Assembly: GCF_009745975.1 (NCBI RefSeq)
Contig: NZ_WHOL01000087.1
Coordinates: forward strand, 1 to 64,000
Source of the DNA: Actinokineospora pegani
Lineage (GTDB): Bacteria; Actinomycetota; Actinomycetes; Mycobacteriales; Pseudonocardiaceae
Length of the DNA: 64,000 nt
Direction of reading: 5' to 3'
Shown: piece after piece, positions 25,815 through 34,214 of the stretch
Layout of the letters: each line of letters opens with the position of its first letter
Numbering within the stretch: the stretch's first letter is position 1
The notes under the pieces: generated by a model
Databases searched by the model: none
The model's input: only the letters and a program-made list of their open reading frames with translations
What the model was told of the DNA's origin: nothing
Made by a program: the position numbers and the translations under genes

Positions 25815-27071
25815 TCAGCGGCGCGCCGGTGTCCGCACGGTGTAGTCCGTCCGGGCGGGGCCCGCTCCGGTGACGAGCACCGGGACGTCGAGCAGGTCCT
25901 CGAGGAATCCCACCGGATCGGGCAGGGGCTCCAGGACGGGGGTGCAGCCCGCCACGAACTCCCCCAGGTCCGGCCGGGGCCCCAGGTCGGCGCGGTGGCC
26001 CGTGCCGGTCCGGTAGGCCGTGGCGACCTCGAGGTCCCGCGCGTCCAGGTGCGTCACGGCGAGGCCGTCGACGCCGCCGCAGGCGGCCACGGCGTACCGC
26101 AGCAGCACGGTGTCCAGGTGACCGGCCCGCCACGCGCCCTGGTACTCGCCCGTGCCGTTGTGGCGCTCGGGGAACCGGTCGAGGACACCGCGGTCCTCGG
26201 TCGGCAGCGGGCCCGCGCCGTGGCGCGTCTGGTAGGTCCGCGTCACCCCCAGCACCCGCGCGTCCCGACCCGCGAGCAGCGCCCTGGCGTTGCGCGGTGT
26301 GACGGTGGACCACGTGGTGTGCGGGTGGAAGCCGTGCGTCTCGTCGAGGAGGACGCCTTGCGCGCCCTCGAAGACCAGCCGCCCGGCATCGGCGAGCCTG
26401 CCCGCCTCGTCACCGGTCGTGGTTCGCACGGTGTCCGCGAACGCCCGGTAGAGCGCCACGAGGTCGTCGACCCCGGGGCCTGCGCCGATCAGCGGCTCGT
26501 AGAACCGGGCGAGAGCGTCGAGCTTGCGCCGCAGCGCGACCGGGTTCGCGCAATCGCCCACCGTTGGTGGAGGGCCAGGAACACCCCTCGCCTCCTGGCC
26601 CTCCACCACGTCACCCGGCTGGGCCCCCCGCTCGGCCAGCAGCGCGTACCACGCGGTCTCGCCGATGCCCTTGCCGCACGACCCGTGCCGGTCGCGGCCC
26701 CTGGCGTCCTCCCGCGCCCGGTTCGCGGCGACGTGGAACGGGGTCGTCAGCAGCGCGTCGGCGTCGATCGACACCAACCGCAGCGGGTCGGCGACGCCGA
26801 GCGCCGCCAGTTCCCGCGACTCGGTCGCCAGCGCGATCGGCTCCACCAGCACGTGGCGGGACAGCCAGGTCGGCACGCCCGCGAGCGTGCCGGACCCGAA
26901 CTGGCTGAACGTGTGGTGCCCGCCGTCCACGACCACGTTGTGCGCGGCCTGCGCGCCCCCGTTGAACCGCACCACGGTCGACACCGAGCCGTCGGCGCAC
27001 AGCGCGTCGACCACCGCTCCCTTGCCCTCGTCGCCGAACCCCAGCCCGACGACGACCACGTGCTCGTCCAC
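25815..27071 (-). CDS. Divergent adenylosuccinate-synthetase (PurA) paralogue
   Basis: A 418-residue protein with the PurA fold. GFGDEGKG (residues 11-18) keeps the catalytic Asp14 and P-loop Lys. The second catalytic region is FNGGAQAAHNVVV with His44, where housekeeping enzymes have GGHNAGHT. Later motifs are FEGAQGVLLDETHGFHPHTT (PurA: EGAQG-LLD-DHGTYP) and TRTYQTRHGAGPLPTED (PurA: YTTRVGEGPFPTE). Key residues remain but the substrate loops differ, so the nucleotide or the amino acid substrate may differ. The GTG start follows the vWA stop after one base. Context suggests a modified-purine or signalling role rather than housekeeping AMP synthesis, which is inference. Confidence 0.85.
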   Translation of the reverse strand: MDEHVVVVGLGFGDEGKGAVVDALCADGSVSTVVRFNGGAQAAHNVVVDGGHHTFSQFGSGTLAGVPTWLSRHVLVEPIALATESRELAALGVADPLRLVSIDADALLTTPFHVAANRAREDARGRDRHGSCGKGIGETAWYALLAERGAQPGDVVEGQEARGVPGPPPTVGDCANPVALRRKLDALARFYEPLIGAGPGVDDLVALYRAFADTVRTTTGDEAGRLADAGRLVFEGAQGVLLDETHGFHPHTTWSTVTPRNARALLAGRDARVLGVTRTYQTRHGAGPLPTEDRGVLDRFPERHNGTGEYQGAWRAGHLDTVLLRYAVAACGGVDGLAVTHLDARDLEVATAYRTGTGHRADLGPRPDLGEFVAGCTPVLEPLPDPVGFLEDLLDVPVLVTGAGPARTDYTVRTPARR

Positions 27072-27072
27072 G

Positions 27073-28059
27073 TCAGCTCAGCGCCACGTCGTCGGGACCG
27101 TCGATGCCCAGCGGGGTGGCCGACTTCGTCAGCGACCTCGCGCCCGCGCCGACCGAGACCAGCGCCTTGCCGACGGCCCTGCTCTCGGTGACCGAGCCGA
27201 TCTCGGCCAGGTCCACCAGCGCCTGGTCCAGGTCGACCACCCGCTCCTCCAGGCCGATGGTGGCGGCGATCAGCTCGCACACCGCGCCGGGGTCGTCGAG
27301 CTTGAGGAAGTTCTGGCCCAGGATCTGGCGCCAGTGCTCGCCGATGGCCTCGTCGTCGTAGTACGAGGACTGGTTGGGCAGGATGAAGTACACGTGCCAC
27401 TTGCGGGCCAGTTCGCGGTACACCGACACGGGGTCGATGTCCTGGGCGACGTCGTCGCCGATGACCCGGCGGATGTGCCGCGCCTCCAGCCGGGGCTTGT
27501 TCAGCTCGTCGCCGATGAGGAACAGGTAGCCCTTGCGGCCGCGCTTGCGCCACGCGTCGGTGACCACGTGCCGCGCCACGAAGTACGCGGCCAGCTCGTA
27601 GGACTCGCTCTTCTGCCCGCCGCCGTTGCCCTCCAGGAAGATGTCGCGCAGCTGCTCGTCCATCCGGTTGTCCGACTCGAACTGGCCGACCTGCAGCGGC
27701 ACGCGGTCGCTGTCGGCGTCACCGATCCCGCCGAACATCAGTTGCGGGTCGGTGAGATAACCCTTGCGTTGCAACAGTCCGTGCAGCTTGCCGAGCTTGC
27801 CCTGCATGATCTTCGGCACGCTGCCCATCGAACCGGTCACGTCGAACAGCACCGCGATCGGCGTCGAGTCGGCGTGGTCGGGCGAGTCGCGGCACTCGCG
27901 CGCCGCCACGCCCAGTGGGTCCAGCGAGGGAGCGGCCTTCCAGCTCGACGACCGCTTCCCCTTCATCGCCGCGGTGTAGCCGAAGTCGGCGATCCCCCTG
28001 GCCGCGCGGAAGGTCTTGGCCGCCGCGTAGGCGTTGTCGTCCCACTTGCCGTGTCCCAT
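27073..28059 (-). CDS. vWA-domain protein with intact MIDAS
   Basis: A protein of about 328 residues. It starts MGHGKWDDNAYAAAKTFRAA and contains a von Willebrand A domain with the metal-site motif DVTGSMGSVP at about 73-82, followed by LMFGGIGDADSDRVPLQVGQ and YLFLIGDELNKPRLEARHI. It is cytoplasmic, with no signal peptide. I chose the ATG at 28059 because AGGAG lies 7 nt upstream; an ATG at 28065 that overlaps the kinase stop as ATGA is the alternative. vWA proteins of this type commonly act as metal-dependent assembly or chaperone partners and occur beside kinase-like proteins in stress clusters. Confidence 0.85.
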   Translation of the reverse strand: MGHGKWDDNAYAAAKTFRAARGIADFGYTAAMKGKRSSSWKAAPSLDPLGVAARECRDSPDHADSTPIAVLFDVTGSMGSVPKIMQGKLGKLHGLLQRKGYLTDPQLMFGGIGDADSDRVPLQVGQFESDNRMDEQLRDIFLEGNGGGQKSESYELAAYFVARHVVTDAWRKRGRKGYLFLIGDELNKPRLEARHIRRVIGDDVAQDIDPVSVYRELARKWHVYFILPNQSSYYDDEAIGEHWRQILGQNFLKLDDPGAVCELIAATIGLEERVVDLDQALVDLAEIGSVTESRAVGKALVSVGAGARSLTKSATPLGIDGPDDVALS

Positions 28060-28061
28060 GG

Positions 28062-29072
28062 TCATGCTCCTGTCGTCGCGGGAAGGGCGAACGGGCGGAA
28101 AACCCGTGCGCCGTAGAGGTCTTCGAGCAGTTCGTCGTACTCGCCCAGCAGGTCGACGGCGTCCGGGCGCCGGGACGGCCGGTCCTGCGTGCACCCGCGG
28201 GCGAACATGGCCTGCCTCTTCTCACCGGCTGCCAGCAGGTCCAGCATCAGCGTGTGCGCCATGTGGACGTCCGTGGCGGCGGTGACCGGTTCTCCCCCGA
28301 GGACTTCCGGCGGGTAGCTGATGGACTTGCTGGTCGCGAGCAACCGCTGCCCGGTCTCGACGGCGAACGACCACCCGGCCAGCACGATCCCGTGCTCCTC
28401 GGGGTGCACCAGCACGTTCTCGGCGGTGACCGCGCCGTGCACCAGCCCGAGCCCGTGCGCTCCGGCCAGCGCCTTGAGCAGCCTGCGGTGCATCCACGCG
28501 TAGTCGCGGCCGTCCAACCCGCGGGGGAACGCGCGCCGCACGTCGGCGAGCGTCACGAACCCGTCCACCAGCGGGTCGAGCACCGTGAACGCCCGCTCGC
28601 CCCGGTCGAGCCCGCCGGAGGAGTCGAGCAGGCGCGGGTAGTAGGGGCGCAGCCAGCGGTGTCGATCGGTGAACCGCTCAAAAGTCCGCAACGCGTCCCA
28701 CTCGCCGTGCAGCAACGGGTTCAGCACTGGGTCGCGCACCACCTTGACCACGTGCGGGCCATCGGTCTCGTACACGTTGGCGACGCTGCCGACGGCGAAC
28801 GGTTCGCCGATCCGGTAGACCCCGGTCGCCGTGCGCAGCTCAACCGTCGCGCCCCGCGTCCACTCGTGGTGCATCCGGGTCAGCTCCGCGGACGCCGCGT
28901 GCGCCCGGGCGTCCCCCTCGCCGGTCACGTCCGGGTGCAGGACGGAGGCCAGCGCCCGGTACAGCCGCCGCGCCTGCGCGCGCCGCGCCGGATCGGTGGT
29001 GGGAGGCCCGAAGAGCCCGGCGGCTGATCCGGCCCGCTCCACCCGGTCTAGCGCCTCTTCCCTGGTGAACAT
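28062..29072 (-). CDS. J-domain / pseudokinase fusion protein
   Basis: A 336-residue protein, first gene of the operon. Residues about 30-72 form a J-domain-like hairpin with the HPD motif (RRLYRALASVLHPDVTGEGD, HPD 46-48), which normally stimulates Hsp70. Residues 88-330 form a protein-kinase fold: VANVYETDGPHVVKVVRD gives the nucleotide Lys110. The catalytic loop, however, reads HGAVTAENVLV (Asp replaced by Ala214), and the DFG position reads AGW (232-234). It is therefore probably a pseudokinase that binds rather than phosphorylates. The ATG at 29072 is touched by a perfect inverted repeat, leaving no room for a ribosome-binding site, so the mRNA may be leaderless. The stop overlaps the vWA gene (ATGA). 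Confidence 0.8.
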   Translation of the reverse strand: MFTREEALDRVERAGSAAGLFGPPTTDPARRAQARRLYRALASVLHPDVTGEGDARAHAASAELTRMHHEWTRGATVELRTATGVYRIGEPFAVGSVANVYETDGPHVVKVVRDPVLNPLLHGEWDALRTFERFTDRHRWLRPYYPRLLDSSGGLDRGERAFTVLDPLVDGFVTLADVRRAFPRGLDGRDYAWMHRRLLKALAGAHGLGLVHGAVTAENVLVHPEEHGIVLAGWSFAVETGQRLLATSKSISYPPEVLGGEPVTAATDVHMAHTLMLDLLAAGEKRQAMFARGCTQDRPSRRPDAVDLLGEYDELLEDLYGARVFRPFALPATTGA

Positions 29073-29097
29073 GGTTTGAGTCTAGAAGACTCAAACC
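29073..29097. promoter_or_regulatory. 11-bp perfect inverted repeat directly at the operon start codon
   Basis: GGTTTGAGTCT (29073-29083) and AGACTCAAACC (29087-29097) pair perfectly around AGA. The repeat immediately precedes the ATG of the J-domain/pseudokinase gene. Its size and AT-rich core, unlike the surrounding DNA, suggest an operator. The Nudix/winged-helix protein encoded at the end of the operon is an obvious candidate to bind it. Confidence 0.7.
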
Positions 29098-29255
29098 TGC
29101 GGCGCAACTGTCCGCCGTCCGGTGTGACCCACGCCGGTATGCCGGAGCGGGTGCGCCGCCCACGGGCTGTCGGGAGCAGGCGTTCGATCAGGAGTGTTGC
29201 TTCGCAGACCGTCAAACGGAGGCGCAGTGGGGACCTGAACTGTCCGACCGGCCGC

Positions 29256-29657
29256 TCAGGTGCGGGTAGCCCGACGAGCGCACACACCGCTGACGGCGGA
29301 ACCGAGCAGGAGCACGGCCCCGACCGCGATCGCGCCCGGCGCGGACAGCGCCCCGCCTGCCCCGCCGAACACCAGCCACGCGCCCGCCGCGGCCACCACG
29401 AGGTCGAGCGCGGGCAGTTCGGTCGGAGCCATGGCCCGGACCAGCCCCAGGATCAGGACCACGCAGCCCAGCCCCGCCAGGGCGAGGTCTTCCGTCGCCA
29501 TGCTCAGGTCGTCGACCGCCAGGGGCGCGACGAGCAGACAGATCCCCGTTGCGAAGACTGCCGCGCCCGCACCGGCCGCCCAGCGCCTGGCGCGCGCCGC
29601 GGACCGCGGTCCGACAGCGGGTGGACGGGCGTCGAGTGGGACGGGCACGTCCGCCAT
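29256..29657 (-). CDS. Small multi-pass membrane protein
   Basis: A 133-residue protein with an Arg/Pro-rich N-terminus and about four hydrophobic helices (AAGAGAAVFATGICLLVAPL, LALAGLGCVVLILGLV, LDLVVAAAGAWLVF, AIAVGAVLLLGSAVSGV). No family is certain, though the pattern recalls SPW-repeat-type actinomycete membrane proteins. It precedes stress genes but is not in an operon with them. Confidence 0.55.
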   Translation of the reverse strand: MADVPVPLDARPPAVGPRSAARARRWAAGAGAAVFATGICLLVAPLAVDDLSMATEDLALAGLGCVVLILGLVRAMAPTELPALDLVVAAAGAWLVFGGAGGALSAPGAIAVGAVLLLGSAVSGVCARRATRT

Positions 29658-29830
29658 GGTCGCCGTCTTCGACTTCAGCGGGCGATCGGCGGGTTTGCGA
29701 TCGCATGACGGACCGCGGGGTGCTGTCCCGTGGGCCCCACACTAACCCGGCGCTGACGCCGAGGCAGCAGCCGGTGACCACCAGCTCGAGCAGGGCACCC
29801 GGCTCGCCGACGCCGCCAACCCGCGCGGTG

Positions 29831-30757
29831 TCAGGGGGCGCCCCGTTCCTCCTGCGCTCCTGTGCGGACCACCGCCACAGGGCACGGGGCGTGGTGGACG
29901 ACCGCGTGGCTGACCGAGCGGGTGAGCAAGCTGCGCAGGGGCCCGACGCCATGGCTGCCGACCACCAGCAGCGCCGCGTGCCGGGCTTCGTCGGCCAAGG
30001 CGTCGGCCGGGGCGTCGAAGCGGAGCACGCGGTGGACCGGGACCCCGGGGTGCCGTCGACCCGGTTCGGCCAGCGCCTCGTCGAGGAGCCGCTCACCGGC
30101 GTGGTGCTCTCCCCCCGGGTCGTCGTCCTCCTGGTGCACGAGGTCCAGCCTGTCGCCGGGCGGACTGGTCCGGGTGTGCACGGCCACCAGTTCGAGCCCG
30201 TGCCGCGCGGCGAAGTCGAAGGCGAACTCGGTCGCGCCTGCGCAGGCGCCGTCCGTTCCCACCACGACCCGGCCTCCTCCTGGCGCCGGGTCCTCGGTCC
30301 CGCGCACCACGACCAGGGGGCGGTCGCACGTGCGCAGCAGCTCCGAAGCGGTGGAGCCCAGCAGCGCCCGGGACACGGCCCCGCGCCCGGACGAGCCGAC
30401 CACCACCACGTCGTCGCCGCCCGCGACCTCGGGCAGGGTCTCAGCGGCCGGGCCGGACGCCACCGCGGTCGTGACCTCGATCCCCGGGTGGTCCTGCCGG
30501 ACCCTGGCCGCGACGGTCGCGAGCCGGTCCTCGGCCTCGTCGCGGACCGCGCGCTCGTCCAGCACGGTGCCGGTGGGCGGCATCGGCCACGTCATCAGGG
30601 GCGGTTGGTCGACCGGCGTCCGGTCGACGCACTCGACGATGGCCAGTCCGACCCCGCGCTGGGCCGCCTCCAGGGCGGCCCAGTCCACGGCGTGCCGGGC
30701 GCCGTCCGAGCCGTCGTGACCGACGACCACCTGTGGTGCTCGTTCATCGACCCGCAT
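29831..30757 (-). CDS. Universal stress protein, two tandem Usp domains
   Basis: A 308-residue protein with two Usp domains. The first begins VVVGHDGSDGARHAVDWAAL and contains the ATP-binding pattern GSSGRGAVSRALLGSTASE. The second begins RVVVGTDGACAGATEFAF and has GSHGVGPLRSLLTRSVSHAV. The N-terminal domain keeps the full G-2x-G-9x-G(S/T) motif and probably binds ATP; the second is less canonical. The ATG at 30757 has GGAGG at normal spacing. Such proteins are induced by hypoxia or starvation in actinomycetes. Confidence 0.9.
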   Translation of the reverse strand: MRVDERAPQVVVGHDGSDGARHAVDWAALEAAQRGVGLAIVECVDRTPVDQPPLMTWPMPPTGTVLDERAVRDEAEDRLATVAARVRQDHPGIEVTTAVASGPAAETLPEVAGGDDVVVVGSSGRGAVSRALLGSTASELLRTCDRPLVVVRGTEDPAPGGGRVVVGTDGACAGATEFAFDFAARHGLELVAVHTRTSPPGDRLDLVHQEDDDPGGEHHAGERLLDEALAEPGRRHPGVPVHRVLRFDAPADALADEARHAALLVVGSHGVGPLRSLLTRSVSHAVVHHAPCPVAVVRTGAQEERGAP

Positions 30758-30761
30758 GTCA

Positions 30762-31040
30762 CTACCTCCGGGAGTCTCGGGAGCGTGGGGCTGGTTGTCC
30801 GGCCCTGTCGGGCAGGGCCGCGGCGAGGGGGTGGGCCAGGTGGACGGCCTCGCGGCCGCCGGGGAGCGGGACCCGTTCGGCGCGGGCTTCGCTGATTGGA
30901 AGCCGAGGTCCCCGGCGGAGGCCGCGGCAGCCGGGGTCGAGGTGCTTGGCGGTGCGCGCCAGCACCCGTTCGGCGGTCTTGAGTGGGCCGGTGGAGATCT
31001 GGGTGGGTCCACAGCAGACGACCTCGTCGGGGGCGGTCAC
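30762..31040 (-). CDS. Possible small protein or gene remnant
   Basis: A 92-codon frame from a GTG at 31040 reads VTAPDEVVCCGPTQISTGPL and GGREAVHLAHPLAAALPDRA. The same frame stays protein-like upstream (GLDAVLLLDHAGSR) without a start codon, so it may be the C-terminal end of a broken gene. No family recognised. It ends 5 nt before the universal stress protein start. Confidence 0.3.
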   Translation of the reverse strand: MTAPDEVVCCGPTQISTGPLKTAERVLARTAKHLDPGCRGLRRGPRLPISEARAERVPLPGGREAVHLAHPLAAALPDRAGQPAPRSRDSRR

Positions 31041-31223
31041 CCGCGACCCCGCGTGGTCGAGCAGCAGGACCGCGTCGAGTCCGGACGCCCGGGTGGCGAG
31101 CCTGCGCAGGCCGGAGCACCGATCGAGCCCCGCTCCGGCGTGCCATCGCCCTCCCGGTCCGGTGCGGGGACGCGAAAGCCTCGGCTCACGCCTCCCGCAC
31201 CGCCGGGCAGGCGGGAGGCCACG

Positions 31224-33017
31224 TCACCGGCCCGAGCCCGGGAGCAGCTCCCGGAGCTTGGTCTTGGCCCCCTGCGCGATCAGGTGCAGCGCCGACGGGT
31301 CACCCTTGAGCACGGCCTGCGTGACCGACTTGACCTGCTCGAGGGTCGCGTGCGGCGGGATCGGCGGGACCTCGGGGTCGCAGCGCACGTCGAGCACCAC
31401 GGGCCCGTCCGCCGCCAACGCCCGGTCCCACGCGGGGCCGAGCTGGTCGGGGTCGTCGACGGTGACGGCGTCGAGGCCCAGCGAGCGGGCGAATCCGGCG
31501 TAGTCCACGTCGGGCAGCGACTGCGACTGCTCGAACTTCGGGGACCCGCCCATCGCGCGCAGCTCCCACGTCACCTGGTTGAGGTCGTTGTTGTGGAACA
31601 CGCACACCACCAGCCGCGGGTCGGACCACAGGTGGCGGTAGTGGGCGATGGTGATCAGCTCGGCCATGCCGTTCATCTGCATCGCACCGTCGCCGACCAG
31701 GGCGATCACCGGCCGGTCCGGGTGGGCGAACTTCGCCCCGATCGCGTAGGGCACACCAGGGCCCATCGTGGCCAGCGTCCCCGACAGCGTGCACCGGATC
31801 TCGTCGCGGACACGCAGGTTGCGGGCGTACCAGTTGGTCGACGACCCCGAGTCGCCGGTGACGATGGCGTTGCCGGGGATGCGCGCGGACAGCTCCGACA
31901 CCACCCGCATGGGGTTCACCGGGTCGGCGGTCAACCGGGCCTGCTGGTCCACGGTCTGCCACCAGTCGGCGACGTCCTTCTCGATCTTGTCCGGCCACGA
32001 CCGGTCGTCCTTGTGGCGCAACAGCGGCAGCAGCGCGTCGAGCGTGGCGGCGGCGTCGCCGACGAGGTTGACCTCCGTGGGGTAGCGCAACCCGATCATG
32101 CGCCCGTCGGTGTCGATCTGCACCGCCCGCGCCTGGTCGAGCTCCGGCAGGAACTGGGTGTAGGGGAAGTTGGACCCGACGATGAGCAGCGTGTCGCAGT
32201 CGCGCATCAGCTCATAGCTCGGCCGGGTGCCCAGCAGCCCGATCGCGCCGGTGACGTACGGCAGGTCGTCGGGCAGCACGTCCTTGCCCAACAACGCCTT
32301 CGCCACCCCGGCGCCCGTGGTCCGCGCCAGTTGACGCACCTGCTCGGCCGCGCCGCGCGCGCCCTGTCCGATCAGGACGGCCACCTTCTGCCCGGCGTTG
32401 ACGACCTCCGCGGCGCGCTCGATCTCGCCCGCGGGTGGCACGCTCGTCGACCACACCCCGCTCGGCGGGCTCGACGGGACCTGTTTGAACGCGTGCTCCG
32501 GCGGGCTGTACCGCTCCTCCTGCAGGTCGGAGGGGATGATCAGCGCGGTCGGGGAGCGGGTCGCCTGCGCGGTCCGGATCGCCCGGTCCAGCGCGTTGGG
32601 CAACTGCTCGGGCACGTTGACCTCGACCAGGAACTCCGAGGCCACGTCCTTGTACAGCGCTTGGAGGTCCACTTCCTGCTGATAGGACCCGCCCATCGCG
32701 CTGCGCTCGGTCTGCCCCACGATCGCCACCACCGGCACGTGGTCGAGTTTGGCGTCGTAGAGCCCGTTGAGCAGGTGGATCGCCCCCGGCCCCGAGGTCG
32801 CCATGCACACGCCCACGTTGCCGCTGAGCTTGGCGTACCCGACCGCGGCGAACGCCGACATCTCCTCGTGCCGGGACTGGACGAACCGCGGGTGGTCGTC
32901 AGCCCGGCCGAACGCGCTGACGATGCCGTTGATCCCGTCGCCGGGATAGGCGAAAACCTGCTCGACGCCCCACTCGCGCAGCCGCCGCAACAGGTAGTCG
33001 CCGACAGTCTCGGCCAT
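31224..33017 (-). CDS. ThDP-dependent pyruvate oxidase/dehydrogenase-like enzyme (PoxB family)
   Basis: A 597-residue enzyme of the acetolactate-synthase/PoxB superfamily. The N-terminal pyrimidine-binding domain has VFAYPGDGINGIVSAFGRAD and the conserved Glu in RHEEMSAFAAVGYAKLSG. The central domain has KVAVLIGQGARGAAEQVR. The ThDP/Mg motif is LVGDGAMQMNG through NNDLNQVTWE. Length and motifs fit a flavin-linked pyruvate oxidase that makes acetate and CO2 and feeds electrons to quinones, but substrate specificity is not certain. It is followed on the same strand by a universal stress protein, consistent with an energy-stress role. A heavily damaged relative lies at 51.5-52.6 kb. Confidence 0.87.
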   Translation of the reverse strand: MAETVGDYLLRRLREWGVEQVFAYPGDGINGIVSAFGRADDHPRFVQSRHEEMSAFAAVGYAKLSGNVGVCMATSGPGAIHLLNGLYDAKLDHVPVVAIVGQTERSAMGGSYQQEVDLQALYKDVASEFLVEVNVPEQLPNALDRAIRTAQATRSPTALIIPSDLQEERYSPPEHAFKQVPSSPPSGVWSTSVPPAGEIERAAEVVNAGQKVAVLIGQGARGAAEQVRQLARTTGAGVAKALLGKDVLPDDLPYVTGAIGLLGTRPSYELMRDCDTLLIVGSNFPYTQFLPELDQARAVQIDTDGRMIGLRYPTEVNLVGDAAATLDALLPLLRHKDDRSWPDKIEKDVADWWQTVDQQARLTADPVNPMRVVSELSARIPGNAIVTGDSGSSTNWYARNLRVRDEIRCTLSGTLATMGPGVPYAIGAKFAHPDRPVIALVGDGAMQMNGMAELITIAHYRHLWSDPRLVVCVFHNNDLNQVTWELRAMGGSPKFEQSQSLPDVDYAGFARSLGLDAVTVDDPDQLGPAWDRALAADGPVVLDVRCDPEVPPIPPHATLEQVKSVTQAVLKGDPSALHLIAQGAKTKLRELLPGSGR

Positions 33018-33059
33018 GAAGTCTCCTCGTGCCCGGTTAGCGTGCTCGGGTAGCGGCTG

Positions 33060-33293
33060 TCAGCCCGCGAGCCTGCGGGCGAGCAACTTCTTGCCCTGCT
33101 CCGCCCCCTTCCGGCTCTCGCCCTGGGCGCGCCGGAAGAAGTCGGCCAACTCGCTGTCGCCTTCGGTCTCGGCGTCGGCGATGTAGGTCTCCAAGCGCAA
33201 GGCGTTGCTCAGGCACGCCTCCACGAACCAGATGATGTTGTAGTCCTTGTCCTGGGTCCCGGTGACGTTGCCCGTCTCGGTGCCTGTCGACAT
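33060..33293 (-). CDS. Small conserved-looking hypothetical protein
   Basis: A 77-residue soluble protein. The ATG at 33293 has GGAGGA 4 nt upstream. It reads DKDYNIIWFVEACLSNALRL and ADFFRRAQGESRKGAEQGKK, a single helical domain without signal peptide. Its position 42 nt before the PoxB-like gene on the same strand suggests co-expression and possibly an accessory role. The function is unknown. Confidence 0.7.
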   Translation of the reverse strand: MSTGTETGNVTGTQDKDYNIIWFVEACLSNALRLETYIADAETEGDSELADFFRRAQGESRKGAEQGKKLLARRLAG

Positions 33294-33398
33294 TGTTCCT
33301 CCATTGTTGGACATCACGTTGCGATACCCGGCGGTCGGGCGCTCAAACCTGGTGCGGGCACGGTCCGACTCTCGTCGAGCGGACTCCTGGACCACGGC

Positions 33399-33734
33399 CT
33401 AACCGGAGAGGACTGGACCTGGCGGCGTCCCGTCCTCGGGGCCGGGCCCGTGCTCGTCCCGCGGTCTGCCCCGTTCGGGACGGGCGGTGGGCGCGGGCAG
33501 CACGAGCGCGGCGACCGCCCCCGCCATCGCGCACACGGTCAGCAGTGGGACGGAGCCCACCAACCCGCTGGCGGCCGCCAGTGCCGCGCCCGCGACGAGC
33601 GCCGTCCGGGCGCCGGGGTGCGCTGGCGAGGCGGCGCGGAACGCGGCCACGAAGTCCGGGGCCTCGCGGTCCAGTTCCCGCTCGATCGCGCTCAACCGGC
33701 GCTCCTCGTGCCTGCTCAAACCCGCGAAGTCCAC
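33399..33734 (-). CDS. DUF3040 membrane protein
   Basis: A 111-residue protein. It starts (GTG 33734, GGAGG upstream) VDFAGLSRHEERRLSAIERE, the DUF3040 signature, followed by two membrane helices (ALVAGAALAAASGLVGSV and LLTVCAMAGAVAALVLP) and a Pro/Arg-rich tail. DUF3040 proteins are small actinomycete inner-membrane proteins of unknown function, often beside stress genes. Confidence 0.8.
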   Translation of the reverse strand: MDFAGLSRHEERRLSAIERELDREAPDFVAAFRAASPAHPGARTALVAGAALAAASGLVGSVPLLTVCAMAGAVAALVLPAPTARPERGRPRDEHGPGPEDGTPPGPVLSG

Positions 33735-34214
33735 CGGACACCGCCTCCTTCTCTGGTCGTCTTCCCTGGCTGCCCGTCCCGGCGCGGACCAAACCGACCC
33801 GGCGCGGCTGTTGTCGAGGCGGGCGACGGGCAGCAGCACGACCGCGGGCCCCGGCCACGGCGTCGACCGCGTTCTGCGGTCATCGATGCGGGCCTTCCCG
33901 GCGTGGTCGGCGGCCAATCCCCTGTCACACGACCGCAAAGCGATCGTCAGGCTCCCCACCGGGACGACGGCCACCGGGCGGAGCGGCCGATGGCACGGAC
34001 GGGGGTCGAGCGGTGGTGGCCACGATCGTGTTTCAGGAGTTCGGGACGCCTTCTGTCGGTCACGACACGCGTTCCGACCAGCGGTCTTGCGTTGGAAACA
34101 GGTGACGGCAGGTCGCCGAGCGGAGCCGTTCGGCTACCTTCCGTCTTGACCGTGACCTGTACGTGACTAAGGTTGCGCGGTATTGACCGACGACGACGTC
34201 CGACTGGAGCGCGC
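33735..34214. promoter_or_regulatory. Divergent region with conservon promoter
   Basis: This 480-nt gap has no confident gene. A sigma-70-like promoter reading toward the conservon is at 34146-34173: TTGACC, a 16-nt spacer and TAAGGT, about 40 nt before the cvnA start codon. No inverted repeat was noted around it. Confidence 0.5.

Noticed and set aside
25815..27071. Phage PurZ (2-aminoadenylosuccinate synthetase)
   Set aside because: The GDEGKG Asp is kept and no phage polymerase, DatZ-like or structural gene is near; PurA paralogue is the safer call.
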